Positions 23,565 to 37,191 of a stretch of DNA of 64,000 bases are shown one piece after another. The translations under genes and the position numbers were made by a program. How positions within the stretch are numbered: the stretch's first letter is position 1; every line of letters starts with the position of its first letter. Below the pieces are notes generated by a model. It was not told the DNA's origin, did no database searches, and saw only the letters and a program-made list of their open reading frames with translations. The DNA is from Euwallacea fornicatus (taxonomy: Eukaryota; Arthropoda; Insecta; Coleoptera; Curculionidae), in assembly GCF_040115645.1 (NCBI RefSeq), contig NC_089550.1, positions 4,650,001-4,714,000 of the forward strand, given 5' to 3'.

Positions 23565-25373
23565 AATTGAGTAAATAAACGTTTTCCGCATGATCTCAAT
23601 ACATGGTATTTTTTGTGCGTCGGAAGCCCTGAAGCCGCGGAAAACTCAGGAAGATTTAAGCACACTCCAATCCGTGAACGAGTTTGCAAATTTCTTCGTG
23701 AATTAATTCACGGCAAATTGTGAATGTCAGAGGTTTTAGATATGTGAGTTAATTCGACCGGTTCCTTCCGCACAAGTTTCCTGCCGAGATAATACCACTC
23801 GTGCATTAATTCCTGAGACGGCTTCGCGAAGGAAATTCTGTGTAACACCGACTTTAATATATAAATAACCTCGTCCAAAAACTCTTGATACTACGAGTAA
23901 TATCTATTGATAGCACTGAGAACTCGACCTTCACAATCCTTAATGCGATATACGAACTATATTATAGTGTTTCGGGATTAAAACGATAAGCTAGTAAGTC
24001 TAAAGAGCAGATATGAAACGATTGACCTAGTTTCCAGACCGGCGGAAATTTTTGTATCTTTATGATATGTGATCTTTCTCAGGAGCAATATGAGATTTAA
24101 ATTCACCCGCGTTTGTCATAATTCATGTTCAAAATGATCAAAACTAGTTCTCTTAAAGTTCAAATCCGCATTAATATGGGTGTGCGTCGGTAACCCAAAT
24201 AGCGGGTAAAAATTGTGTTAACATTACAGAATATGTGCTTGTCACGTGAACGTTGTTTTTTTTAATTGTTTAAGGTATTGTTGCTTCAATAAGCGTTAAT
24301 CCAAGTTTGTCCGCTTCGACGTCAGTTGTATTCCTAATTTTGGCTTCACATTGAAATCAAAGTGATTTTTTACACTTCTAATTTTTTTTCTTCGAGGGCA
24401 GCCGCCAATTTCCAGTTATTGGTACAATCATGCGCGAAATTACTGGTTACATTGATCATATTTTCCTGCCTCGCAATATTTTTTATAGGCACGAAATTGA
24501 CTAACTTTCCCAATTAATTGTCTCTACGATAATAATTACACTATAGAAAACTGTCCAGTTTAAATAAGTTCCGTGAAATCTGCAATAATAAAGTCAACTT
24601 TCATTTGCGATTAGGCAATAACAATACGAATGGACTCAGCTACTCGCGAGCCATCGGGCGTCGTTCAAGTTCATCGTGCCTTGACATTGCCGCAAAACAG
24701 ACGCGGTCCCTCGGTCGATCGAAAGAGAAATTTCCACGATTTTTCTAAATAATTTTCAACCACATTATCGTACCATTATTTTCCACGAGCTTTGTGAGCA
24801 AACAATTAAACGAATTACAAGAAAAACGCGACATGACGACTTGTTTTTCGATTTTTTGCTTCGTAATAAATGGAGAAATTGCGATAGAACAAATTTGTTT
24901 TCGCTGATAAAATATTAGGTGTTAATGGTAGTTAGTAAATTAATGCAACGTTGGGAAAATGATAAAGTCATCAGTAGTTGTGCATGCGAATGTAATTTCC
25001 TGCAATTTGTTTGTAGTTTACATTTGCACTTATTAGCAGGAACCTAATTGTTGTGATGAAGAAAGCTTCGGAATTTAGAAAAATGACTAGACAAACTCAA
25101 CAACAACTAACTGACCTGAGTACTGACCTGAAGTAACAATTAACTGAAATAAACTGCCCTGAAAAAGTTAGGAATATCAGGATATCTTGGATGTTACTTA
25201 GAGTTAGCAACGACATTTTTTAATTTATTTAAGAAAACCATAAAAATAACAAGGAATTTTTGCAAAATTGAAAAATAACATAAAAACTACATTTCAAAAA
25301 GTCAATATCTCCTATAGCCTAACGCGTGCTACTGCTTCACATCATCGTCTTGGCATTTCAATGAGATGGTTTC
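23565..25373. other. Intergenic DNA, one GC-rich patch
   Basis: No coding frame was recognised. A patch at about 24,635-24,730 is richer in G, C and CpG than its surroundings (CGCGAGCC, CGGGCGTCG, GACGCGGTCC) and looks like promoter or 5' UTR DNA, but I find no open frame attached to it. Confidence 0.4.
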
Positions 25374-25583
25374 TTATCTCTCCCTCTCTTGCCTTCTGGT
25401 AGGTTTCACATAATTGTGACGGAAGTTCACGGTGATGTGGCATTCTTTGGGGCGTGGTCGATGTTCTTCAACGATTCTTTGAGAAACGTGGAGCAGCTGA
25501 AGAACATCTTGTTGTTTTAATCGAGCCTCCAGAATACCCATAGCCCTGCTTAAGTCTCCTTGACTTAACTTTCTCCAAACCAT
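25374..25583 (-). mobile_element. Tc1-like transposase N-terminal fragment
   Basis: The 69-codon frame reads LSRAMGILEARLKQQDVLQL then LHVSQRIVEEH, which matches the helix-turn-helix at the start of Tc1-like transposases (RA-x-GxLEAGxxQxxVAxxLxVSQSxI). The catalytic part is absent downstream, so it is a fragment. A neighbouring ACTTTTGTGGAACAGTTTAT at about 25,789 could be a decayed end. Confidence 0.6.
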
Positions 25584-28500
25584 TACAAGAATGCTCGAAT
25601 ACCTCTATATAACCAAGTAAAGTGACAAGAACCACCAAAATTGTGTGGCATCCGATGTCAATGTTTTGATTAAGTTGAAAGAAAAAATGTGAGATATTTA
25701 TAAACTTATTTTTTTATTCACATTATTTGTTATCGCCTTGGAGTGATACGAAAAAAATGATATTTGTCAAATTTGACCATATCGCTAACTTTTGTGGAAC
25801 AGTTTATATGAGAAATAGAGCTTAGGCCCGGAGACCCCTAGCAGTCCTAGTTCTATCGGGAACTTTCGCTCCATTGCAAGGTTAACTACAACATAAGGCT
25901 ACATATTAATTAAAAAATTTTAATATTGATTAATCTGAGAGTTTTTTTTAACTAGCGCACCTTTAAAAGTAAAAATTTTCAACCGGCACTGATCTAAATC
26001 TAATTTTATCCGTCGAAACTCTCATAAATTCAGTCCGGGTTGGCTCAAATTGAGAGATATTGATGTAAAATAGAGAATTAGATGTAACTATAGCTTTGTT
26101 GCAACAGGGGGAAAACCAGTTCCGGATATTCAGAAATATGCGCAAGAAGGTCTGGCTGGTACACCGCGCTCGCCCGGAATGGGGTTTCCCTTGTTGGAAC
26201 ACACCCCCACATAATCTGAATTTATGTAATTTTTCGATTATCTAATTTCTTAATCTATTCAGTGCTTTTTCAAAAAGAAATTGAGCTTTAAACACGAAGG
26301 AGTTGGCTAGTCTAAATCGAGCTTTATCTGCGAATACTTCCCGTAAGGGGAGTCGTCTAGAAATCGTGAAAATCCCTTTGATCTCTTCGTTGATTTGATC
26401 CCAAACTCACGTGAACCCTCCAAATTGCTTTTATTAGAAGTACTGAGATCTTTTTTATTGCCGTAACAAATCTGTGTTTGTGGGTGCACGTGGATGAAAG
26501 ATCGAGTAAAGGAAGAGCGTTGAAAAACTAAAGTCAGCGTAATGTATCTTAAAAATTATATTTATTAACTAAAATAAAATAAATAAAAGGTAATAAATAC
26601 GAACTCTATATACAAAGCGGAAGAAAACACTTTAAAAACTAATTAAAAATACAACGATAATCACGCAAATTGTTAAAACGAAATTGCTTTATAATACCCA
26701 TGCCTTTTTTAGTCTCAATTTACTCTCAACATTTTAACAAATAAAAAACATTAAAAAATCACTCAGAAATCCAACAATAATCGAATTAAACGGATTTCGG
26801 CTGTTTTTACAACAAAGCAGCCCAAAACCGAGCGAAAACACCAAGAGTATAGACTGGACAGCGCACAAAAACGAAAGGTGATAGTAAAGCTTGTTGAGCA
26901 AGGAGTACTTTATGCCTAATTTAATACAGAGTGGAAAGCTTTCTCCAGGGATATCGAAGCTAAACGAATGCAATAGAAAGTACCACACCAGTCTAATCGC
27001 AAATAGAATGTACCATTCTTGAACGTTCGAGCTCCGTTATAAACTTGCTATGATTTGCATGGGTGAGCATTGTAGGATCACGATGATGACGGCAGGTGAA
27101 TTATAATTCCCCCGTCATCGGCTCTTTCAGAAGATTCGAATATCTATTTTTTGAGTTAAAACCCGGTTTTAATTGGGTTTTAATTGCTGAACTTGAAGTG
27201 AAAGCATCTTAATTCGGAAATATGTAGGACGCAAAGAGACAATATCCTCTGCCGAGGAACGATGAAAATATAATAATTGTTATGTGTTTGTCTTCTTAAC
27301 GTTTACACTGAAATTAGCTTCGATCGTGTCCATTTCTGTGAGCTCGTTCATCTAATTTATTGCGGCAAAAGACGAACCAGTTGATGGTACCGTTAAATCG
27401 CAAGTGAATGAATGCCAGGCGATAATGGAAATGCAGAATTTGGGTCAATAGAGCTTGGATTGGTATAAAATTTTCGACGTTCCTACCAGACCAAAATGGC
27501 ATATTCAGGGTTTATTTAACTCAGAAAAATACCGTTCGAAACTCACACAACCATATCTAATTGACCATATTATTTCCCGTTGGTACATGCACCCGAGCCT
27601 TGTTAATTAATTAAGAAAATTAGTAAGTGAAAGCAAAATATTAAAATGAATAATTGAGCACAACATAGAAAACTTGCTAGATGAACGACATTCGTGCGAA
27701 GAACAATGCAGTGAAGATTGGCTGGTTCTCTGCACTCAATAGGACCCGGTTACTTTCTCCCAAGATACCGAACCTACCAAGCGGGTTTGTCATGGTACCC
27801 ACTTTATGGGTCACCTCTTTGATCCGATCGATTCATTGAACCGCTTCTCAAGGTCCGGTGGACGACCAAACCCGTTCAAAATAAGATCAGTATGAGTCAG
27901 AAATGTCGCGTTTGTTAACAAGATTATGACATAAATTAGTGTAGTTGTGGCGTATGGCAGTGGCGGACACAAATATGGAGAAAGGCATCGTGATGACGCA
28001 AAATCGAATTAAACACAGGACGAACACTATAAGAATTCTGTGAGATTAGAACAATACGCGATTCAATTTAACAAGAAACAAAGGGAGAGAACAAAATGAG
28101 AGTCATATCTAAAGGGGTTAAGAAAATCAAAATGAAGTAAGTCACCGATTTCAAAACTGTCAAAAAATCAATCTCGTACTGAAGGAGTTAAAAAATCCCA
28201 AGGAACATGTCGTTGCTTAATGTTCAAAGTTTTGAAGATTCGTAGACACACCCTAACGTAACGAACTACGCCACTGACGTTCATGAATACAAAATCCTCG
28301 TAATTATTAATCTAATATTAAAAAGCCAAGGTCGTGTGCAATAGAGTTAAAAAGAAACAAGTGGTCGTTTACCATACAAAAACAGCAATGAAAAATTGTC
28401 GTTTACCACTCAAAATTCTCTAAAAACCCAAATACCTCCAGGTTTCGAAATGAAAATATAGAAGATAGTTTGGAAATTTGCGGAATTTTCAAAGGCTATG

Positions 28501-29476
28501 TGTGATACGCCACTGCATATCACACATACAAAGCAATGTAAAGGGCCCATGTATAAGTATCGGAAAAGCTATGGCGTAGCTACATAACGTAATTTGCACG
28601 TAATGACCAAGATCAAAAGATAAATGATGACAAAGAGTAACTTTCGAAAATCACCGGATCCTAAAACATTGAGAGACGTCACATGAATGTAAAAAAATTC
28701 ATGTGGCGCCATAGATACGTCATTGAGGTTCACGACCAATTATTCCTGCTGCCCAGGCTATCGGAAAACCAATCATAAGCACTTGGACTAACAATACTCA
28801 GTTCAAAAAGGTTCAGCCTTGATCGTATTGTAAATTTTATCGATTGCACCTCAAAGACCATAAATTGTCTTCACCTTGGATTAAAAACGGAACATCTGAT
28901 TGCGTAAAGCCGGTATCAACTATTGGATTAACTATTTTGTCTTGTGTATTTATGGGCACAATTAAAGCGAAATGTCACGAGAGACCAAACGTGGTTTTGT
29001 TGCTATTTCTGCTTCAAAATAGAAAATATTCCAGATGACTAATGATCATATGATATTTTCTAAGGGTCAATATATCGAACTCCTGGTACCTTTATCAAGA
29101 AGATAATGTCCACGGGAATGGAGTAATTGACCAATGTTCATTTCTCATAATGTTACCAAGACATTCATATGTTGGACCTAATAAGTTACTATTCTCGCCT
29201 CAGAATTTTTCACAGAACCCTCTAGTAGAATTTCAATCCAGAGTCAGTCTGGATAAGTTAATCCCCACGAGAGCTTTCCAAACTATGATCATTCTCTACT
29301 TGATTTATGTGTATTTTCACTCAGTTCAACATACTAACTTCTAAATAACTTAAATCTAATAAATCTCACTCTGCCATCATTCACCCCAAAAAGCGCTGTT
29401 CCAGGTTCATCATTAAATCTCAATATTAATCATAATTTGGCCGCATTATTAGACAAAACAGGACACCTAAAATCGA
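25584..29476. other. Intergenic DNA with short dispersed repeats
   Basis: No gene recognised. Minus-strand frames at 25,963-26,202 and 26,734-26,988 (the latter hydrophobic) have no domain match. Between 27,950 and 28,740 related phrases recur: TACGCCACTGACGTTC (about 28,265), GATACGCCACTGCAT (about 28,503) and GATACGTCATTGAGGTTC (about 28,711). They suggest several small insertions of one repeat family. Confidence 0.4.
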
Positions 29477-32400
29477 TCATTGCACCACCGTTGGGAGACT
29501 TGGCCTTTGCCTGTAAAATCCCCGACTTCCATCGGGTCCTTTAGGCATTCTGAGCACATTTTCGCCATTCTGGAAAGCGGAACTGTTGCTTCTGGATCTG
29601 TTGCTACCGCTTACCTCCGAGCTGTGACTGGTGGAGGACATTCTTCGGTTGTAGAAGCTGTCGTTGCTGGAGATGCTGCAGGCGCTCATTCGGCGCGGGA
29701 AGAATAAGCTGGAGTCGCTAGAGTCTCTGGAGCTGTAGCTGAGCCTTCGAGGCATGTAGAGGAAGTTGGCTTCGGTGGAGGAGGCGGAGAGGCGGCGCTG
29801 CAACCATGCCGCGGGCTCGATGTAGCGGGACGGGAATTGGGCAGAAGAACCACGACGGATTTTGCCTGGAAAAGTGGGAAGAATTCTGGATGAGAGCGGT
29901 TTTCTACATAAAATAACGTGGGGTATTGGACTACCATGAAATTTGTATTTAGCGAGGGTGAAACAGTTGTTCAGTGATAAGGGAAAGGAATGCAGCGATT
30001 TATGGGCGCTAATTGCGCAGTCGCAAGTGTGTGGGCACTGGCACATTCAAAGTCTCTGATTTACCTTCAAAGTGTTGATAATTTGGAAACTCGTATATGT
30101 GACAAAATGGGACAAAAAATGGGGAGAACTGCGAGAACCAGGAAATGCCACAAGCAACACGCAAACACGTACTATTAGCCTTTACTGCAAATTAATCTAT
30201 CGATCTACGAAGAGATATCGTCTGGTCTTGATTGATTGAACTCTCATTCACTTCGAATCACATACGTCTCAACTTCCTCTTCCTGTTATGAGTTTCCAAA
30301 CGTATCAATCAAACGAACCAAAAACGAAAAACTGAAAACAGATGACAACAAAAAGTCATGGGTATTTTAATGGGCTCGTTACTTTCACTCTTCAATACCT
30401 ACAAATAATAACAGGCGTGAAATGTGGTCACGGTTAAGTGACTTCAAACAACCTAATCTACTTTAGTAAGTATGTCTATTCAAACTTAAGATAAATGGAA
30501 AAACATCCATTAGGGAACGAAACCTGTGGGTTAAGTGAGCCCTGAAGTGTTATTAGATCAAACATGCTGCAGATAAATTACCGTCAGGCATTAATGGCTT
30601 CGGAAAATTGTGAAAAAGTGTTTAGGTGAGAGTTATGTTTATTAAGTATATATGGAGTGACGTCAATTCCGGAGGAAGGAAGGGGGAGGGGTTAATAAAA
30701 TAGCATTACTAGGTAAAAAATATGTCTGGTTTTTGGCCAAAATGTTAATCTTGATGATGATCTTCATTAGGTCATCAGCCATCCAAACCAATGCCAATTC
30801 ACCGAAAAATAACAAGTGATAACCGACCCATCATTAAAAATGAGTCATGATCAAAATCCCTTGAACTGACTCAAAGATTATTTTTAAATATTTCCTTATC
30901 TCCAAATTAAGGCAATCGTGTTACTTTGCCGTAAACATAATTTTTATCGAGAACGTTCCAAAAATATCCAGAAGTGGATTTTCTAGACTTGTTCCAGAAA
31001 TATTGAGTATTGTTGGTTTTGTCGTTCCACTTGACCGAATGTTCGTCAACAAATATATGCGAAAACCTCGAAAAAAGGGCGACAGAGAGTCAACAAAACT
31101 CATCATTCACGCCTTGGACTTAAATAAATCGTTCCTTTAATTACCGCCCACGCTGCCTGTTTACCAGATAATGGAGACTCACAAATCATTTGCGTGGCTG
31201 TGAAGTCATGCAAATCGTAAGGTGAAAGGAACCAAGTGGTGAACTTGGTGCATTCTTGCTTGGTGCATCTGCTGATGAGGCGAGAGTTGTGGCACGTAAT
31301 GGCAGTACTCTCAATTAAACCAGCACGGTGAGGAAAAAATGGGTTAATTTAATAGTCTGATGCCTGCAGGTGTTGAAAAAATCAATTACCACTCGATGAA
31401 ATTGACAAAAAATGCAGTTTTGTCACCAGTTCAGCGACACTTGTTGATAACCTGAATGTTAAAATTTGCTTGAAATTGGTAAGACCTCAAGAGGCCCAAT
31501 TATAAATCTGGTTTTTTTGGGTGTGGAGGCAATTAAGAGAGGTATCAGAGCAACACATATGCAAAATGCGATTACAAGCATGAGCGGTTGGATGCTGAAA
31601 AGGTGTTGAAAAAAACCACCTGGCGACATAAATAATATTATCATAATCCGAGGTAAATCATATTGAGGATCACTAAAAACGGTTTGTATAAATAACTGAG
31701 ATGAGGGATAATCCTGTCAATTCTGCAATGCAAAAGTGCGTTTCATCAAGTTAACGACAGAAAAATTCGGACCATTTTGAACGCAATTCGGGACCTAAAA
31801 TCTCTGAACTGTTCTTGTACTATAAAGAAAATAAATTGATCTTTTGCAGTTGTATAACGCTTATAGTAGAAGAGTTAATGCTAAGTTTTATGACAGAAAA
31901 CAACCATGAACCACCTGGCAGCAAAATCATCCAACTACCATTAAGTCATCGTTGGATATAAACCCCTCAAATCAATCACTAAAAACTACCAAAATCGCAT
32001 CTTCTTACCTCTCGGATCAAACTTCCTCACATCTTCCGCCTCAGACCCGCTCTGGCATGACGAACTAATATAGTCCGATTCCGAAATGAAAGCACTCTTG
32101 CAATGTAAATGATTGTTATTGCCATTGCTACTGGAATTTTTCTTGTTGCTGGGTTTCTTCTTCCTTTCAGGATGAGGAACATTGTTCAACTCATAAACCT
32201 TCATGGGCTCTCCTAGGGAGTGCTGCAACTCTATGGCGTTCCTAGCAGACTCTGAGGCTACAAATTCCACTAAGGCGCAAACTAGTCCCGCCAGTGAAGG
32301 ATTTTTGTTGATGAACTGCCTGACATCAGCTGGAATTGGGTTGCCAGGCCTCAGAATTCTAATTAGAGCGATTTCTCCGCATTTTTTAAATAGTTCTGCA

Positions 32401-33050
32401 ACGTTTTCAATGGTAGGTTTGTCTATTGGCATATGGACTGCTACTACTGTTCTAGAAGGGGTGGTCTCGTCGTACTTGGGGAGAGGTTCCAGTCGCCTTA
32501 ATTTAGTTCCAGCGTCGTTAATTTCAAGCTTGTTGGAGCGTTTCAAGGCGTAAGCCACCACTCTCCAGTCTTTAGTCAAATGCTTCACTCTCTTAAAGCT
32601 GGAGATGAGTTTTAGAGACACATACCCTTCTTTGTTCCTCTTGACGTGTTTGAGCAGGAAAGCATCCTTGGTGATGTTGGCATCGGAAAAGTAAAACTCA
32701 ACTTGTTGGCAAATTTTATCCGCCAACTCATCACCAGGAATGGAAAATGGAGGCTCGGTAATCTCAGGAGTTACCTCGCATCCTGAATCCTTTCCACCTC
32801 CCGCAGAGCCAGTGTCTGAGGCACTGTCAGAGAGGTCGGCCATGTGAGCCCCTTCGTCCTCATTTTCAAGCACTTGAGTATCAACCAAGCTGCCTTTTCT
32901 ATCATAGGAAAGACTCACATCACTGTCAATTGAAGAAATTGAGTCTCTGGGGTCAAGGATTTTAGCTGGAGGGACCAAGTCGCCTCCCTGGTCTGAATCG
33001 TGATTGTTCTCCATAGTGTTCTCTATAGTTTCCTGGATTGGTGCGGGCAT
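29477..33050 (-). CDS. Larp6: La-related protein 6 (Acheron)
   Basis: LARP6 binds structured RNA (in vertebrates the collagen mRNA 5' stem-loop) and acts in muscle and neuronal differentiation and death. Two coding exons: 33,050-32,009 and 29,865-29,477. The donor is AGAG|GTAAGA, the acceptor TTTTCCAG, the intron 2,143 nt, and the phases agree, giving 476 residues (human LARP6 has 491). Residues about 103-190 are the La motif (CQQVEFYFSDANITKDAFLL, then DWRVVAYALKRS). About 200-290 is the RRM-like domain (TVVAVHMPI ... ELFKKCGEIALIRI ... VCALVEF). The second exon gives a Ser/Arg-rich tail with four RR[L/M]S repeats and ends in a SUZ-C type motif (MPKGPDGSRGF). The start ATG at 33,050 opens an acidic leader usual for the family. 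The first exon could read on for six codons past the donor, but only splicing adds the conserved tail. Confidence 0.95.
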
Positions 33051-35519
33051 TTTTTCAATAATAAATTAATCTAAATCTAATATCACACAATAAGTATCAC
33101 GTAGTATATTCTTCTAAAGCAAATCTCGTTCAGTCTTGTCGGGCTAAGGCACTAACTTAGTAGTATATTGAAACACTGGTGTCCTGGTACACTGTGGTCG
33201 GAAAACTGGGTCACACGTGTTGGTCGGGTTTGCTACTGCCACAACGCGTCGTTGTTAGACCTAGCTAAAGCTTACTGGTAGCGGCTGGGTCTCGATACCG
33301 TTTTTATAGATGAACCAGGTCGTTGCCCACACCACGGCACCGGTATCAAACGAAGCGGTTTCGTATTGTAGTCTGCGTCCTCCAGGTGAAAATTTGCGGA
33401 AAATAGAATTTTGAACTTGTTTGTTGTTTATCGATTGTGCTGTGCAGGTCGGTTTTTAGGTCAGGGTTTGAGGATGTTGGCGCATAGGACAACGTCGGGT
33501 GGACAGCAGGAATATTAATCTTAAGTTTCCCTGACGATACGTAGGTTTGATGAAAAATTGTTTTTTATCGCATTAAGTATTGTGTTTGTTTGGCAGTCGA
33601 TTTTATTAGTGGTTTACGTTATTTTTTGTGGGAATGTTCACTCAAAACATCCCTGGTCAGCCCATTCTCTGGGCATAACACCGATAGATTTCTAGGTCTA
33701 CACAAAAATTTACAAATGATACTTAAAAAAAGAATGCGTACATCATGTGATTATGAGATTTTTACGTAGTTGGCCCCTATGTACTTGTTCCTGTCATTAG
33801 CTATTTATTATCTAATAATTTCTGCATTTTTATTTTCCTTATTATTATTAAAACGATTATAATACTGTCGACAATTACAAAGAGTTTATTTATGATGGAA
33901 AAAAAACGAAGTCAATGTATTTTTTTATTATTCCCTTACATAAAATAAATAATTGACGAAGTCACCTAATCTCCACCAATGTCGTGAAAATCTTGCAAAT
34001 ATACGTGTAGATAAATTTCACTTTTTTCTACTTTAACCGTATCTTATTTTAAAAGAAATGCCCCTTTAAGGCACCACTCATATGACGCTCAAAAGTTTTT
34101 TAAATTTTAGTTATTTGTGCCACATCCGGTCCTGTATCTGCCACATCCCTTATGATTGAACTACCCGTAACTAAAACCAATTCCTTTCCTGTCTAACACT
34201 TCTTTTTTTCCTTTTTGGGTTTTGATTTGGCGGTTTAAATATTTATTTACCCATAAATGAACGAAAAAGATTATCAAATTAATCAGGTTAAGTAAATAAC
34301 CAGAAAGAAATAGTAACGATTATTGCATCAGGAGAAAAATTGACCTGATAAAACGATAAAAGCCCCATATTCAGTGAGAATGTGATTCGTAAAGCGCGTC
34401 ATTTCGATATCCCCTATCTAACATGAGCGTTCCCAAAGAATCAATTAATTAGTTTATCGTAGAAATGCTGACGATATTTAAAAAAAAGTTGCGTGTTTAT
34501 TGTTATTGGCCTCTTAAACATGTTATTAACTTGCTATTTTTATTACATTATTCATTTATTATTGTTCGCCCCATGGCAATAATTAATTGAGTATACCGAG
34601 AAAATCACCTTCTTAAGGTAAACTAAACTTGTGATTTGCCTTTATGCTACGCCGATGGGTACCCCGGTTTCTTTTGATTACAAACGAGGGATGGCAAAAA
34701 ATTGCTAATTTAAAAGGGGTTGCCCAGTATATAAAAACTGTCACCTCTTCCTTTGGAAGAACTAAAGTTTAGGCGCATTCAATTTTTACTAAATCGCCTT
34801 GTAGCCTTGGTAAACCTCTGTCTTTGCGCTTCTGAAGTCCATTACAAACGTATCAAAAAATGAGTCAGGATAATTCAGTCGGATCAAGCAGTGATTAGAA
34901 ATTTCGCCCAGAGCGCCCCAAACTGGCTAAGACCGACAATGGTGTTAGGACCTGTGTCTTGTGAAACCTAAGTGGACGTGGCAACGTCGAAATTTCCTGT
35001 AGAGTGTTTTTTGTTTTAATTATGTTTTTGTTTCCGGGTAAAGTTAAGGTTAAGTATAAGGGCAGATGCCCTTTTTTGAGTACTTATCTAGCACCGTTTG
35101 CATCGGAAATTGACTCGTTGTCTGCTTTGTCACATTTTTTTTAATCGTTTCTGCCGATTTTGGTAACGCGTAAGTAATCATTTTTACCAATAAGCCTTAG
35201 CTAAAGCTAGAACGGTTGTCAGTTATCCTTGTACTAAATATTACTTCTGAGACTGTGTACTCAAGGTGGTCCAGACGTGACTATCCCGGCCATAGTTTGT
35301 TTGACAGCCATTTTGAAAATTTCCAAACTCCAACAATGCTCTCAAAATCTTCAGCTAGAAAAATCTTTGAACTCACAAGCCGAAACTGCATCAGTTTTTT
35401 AGACTTAGGAGAGCGACACACGTTTTCAGCTCTGCCAAGATGTGCGGATAAAGGGCATTTCTGGTCACTTTGCATCTGAAACAGAACTCTAGCTCCCTTT
35501 CACATCCTATGGATTAGAG
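33051..35519. other. Larp6 5' flank and intergenic DNA
   Basis: The first few hundred bases upstream of the Larp6 start, to about 33,520, are richer in GC and CpG (ACAACGCGTCGTTG, CACACGTG) than the rest and probably hold the promoter and 5' UTR. No TATA box stands out. From about 33,530 to 35,519 the DNA is AT-rich; an 87-codon frame at 35,216-35,479 has an opposing frame on the other strand and no domain. I see no gene. Confidence 0.45.
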
Positions 35520-35746
35520 TTCATGATCAGGAAAACGACCATCTAGAAGTGACAAGCACGATGGACACGACTGACAAACAAAGGACAGTGGACCAAGTGA
35601 CTGATCCGATGTCTAGACCTATGGAAGTTGTAAAACATACAGTTACTCACATAATTGAGTATACACCTCTGAGTTTATCAAATATGGTTCTAATTTTCAA
35701 ATTTTAACCGACTTTTTGAATGCCGATTCTGCATCTAAATAAGTCT

Positions 35747-37172
35747 TACAATGTCAACAATATTATATTAAAAAAATAAATTTCAAACAAGTACTTTTAC
35801 AACGGATTTTGAATATTTTAAGAAATCAAAGCAAATTACGATGACACAAAATTGAAGATACGCCTGCAAATAATCTATAAAATATCTACGGAATTTAGAA
35901 AAAAAAGTTGTTTACGCACTTAGGAATTCTTGGTTTTATATGTCAGTTCTTTTCTATAGTTACTTGCATTAGTAAATCATCTTAAACAAAAATGGCACGT
36001 GTTCGAAGCGAAATATCAATTGATATGAGAAAGCAAATTGTAAAGCGGTATTTCCAAGGAAAATCGTTTCGTGAAATAGGAAAATTGAATGACACAAACC
36101 ATTCCACAATACAGAAGATTATTAATCGGTACAGATATGAAGGAACAATCGAAAATAAACCTGGAAGAGGAAGGAAAAGGATCCTGAGTTCTCAAGATGA
36201 GCGTTTTATATTGCGACAAGTTAAAGGAAATCCTAAAAGAAGTGTTGCACAACTACGTCAGGAGGTCGAGGAAAGAATACATCGGACGATATCCAATGAA
36301 ACAATACGAAGAGTACTTCGGAATAACAATTTTCATGGTAGAATTGCACGTAAGAAACCTTTCATTTCCAAACGAAATCGTCTTAAAAGATTAGAATTTG
36401 CCAAAAAATATGTTAATTGTGATGTATCGTTTTGGAACAACGTAATATTTTCCGATGAGACCAAAATCAATTTATTTGGCTCTGATGGTCGTCAAATTGT
36501 TTGGAGAAAGCCAAATACTGCCTTCAAAACAGAGCACACCGTTCCTACTGTAAAACACGGAGGTGGTAGTGTACTATTGTGGGGTTGTATGGGAACTGAA
36601 AGAACTGGGACTTTGGAATTTATCGACGGCATTACGAATAAGGAGAGATACCTGGAAATTTTAAAAAATAATTTGCATCGTTCAGCTGAAAAATTAAAAA
36701 TGCCTCGATGTTACTACTTTTACCAAGACAACGATCCCAAACACACTGCGACTATAGTTAAGTAGTGGCTAATATACAACGTTCCTCGATTAGTAAACTC
36801 ACCCCCACAATCACCAGATATCAATCCCATAGAAAATTTGTGGATGGATATGAAAAGGACCCTTAAAAAAAACAATCTTCAAATATCTTCCAACTCAAGC
36901 AAGATATTATTGATGCATGGGAAAACATCCCGTCTTCCGTTAAGAAAAATTTGGTGGCATCTATGCCAGATCGTCTAAAGGCCGTAATTGATGCTAAGGG
37001 ATTTGCAACCCATTATTAAACAAAATTATCCTTAGAAATTCGTTATTATTAAGCGGTGTATCTTTAATTTTGTGTCATCGCATTTCGCGTTGATTTCATA
37101 AAATATTTAAAATACGATGTTAAATTGATTTTTTGCAATATCTTTTTTTAATATACTGTTGTTGAAGTTGTA
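35747..37172 (+). mobile_element. Tc1-like element A, 1,426 bp
   Basis: Inverted repeats of more than 100 bp start TTACAATGTCAACAA at the left and ATACAACTTCAACAA on the opposite strand at the right. They share TATATTAAAAAAA, AATATTTTA and CGATGACACAAAATT. Both ends abut TA, the target used by this superfamily. One transposase gene fills the centre. It is inserted in the miniature element, 19 bp from element B. Confidence 0.9.
35992..37019 (+). pseudogene. Tc1-like transposase, recently broken
   Basis: The frame runs 257 codons from ATG 35,992 to a TAG at 36,763-36,765, and the same frame then continues with the last catalytic block. Residues 10-50 and 70-110 are two helix-turn-helix regions joined by a GRGRKR hook. 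Catalytic positions are D155 (FSDETKIN), D246 (YQDNDPKHT) and E281 (INPIENLW), 34 residues between the last two, so DD34E. After about 36,870 a frameshift in an A-run moves the C-terminus to another frame, which ends in TAA at 37,017-37,019. With one stop and one frameshift this is a young pseudogene. In Tc1 elements the enzyme cuts and pastes the element between TA sites. Confidence 0.93.
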
Positions 37173-37191
37173 TCAATTATATAGAGAGAGA

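Noticed and set aside
29480..29707. Plus-strand frame opposite the last Larp6 exon
   Set aside because: Shadow of the Ser/Arg-rich coding exon on the other strand.
31459..31644. Hydrophobic 61-codon frame in the Larp6 intron
   Set aside because: No family match and no splice context; short hydrophobic frames arise easily in T-rich introns.
32203..32553. 116-codon plus-strand frame
   Set aside because: Antisense shadow of the Larp6 La motif and RRM region.
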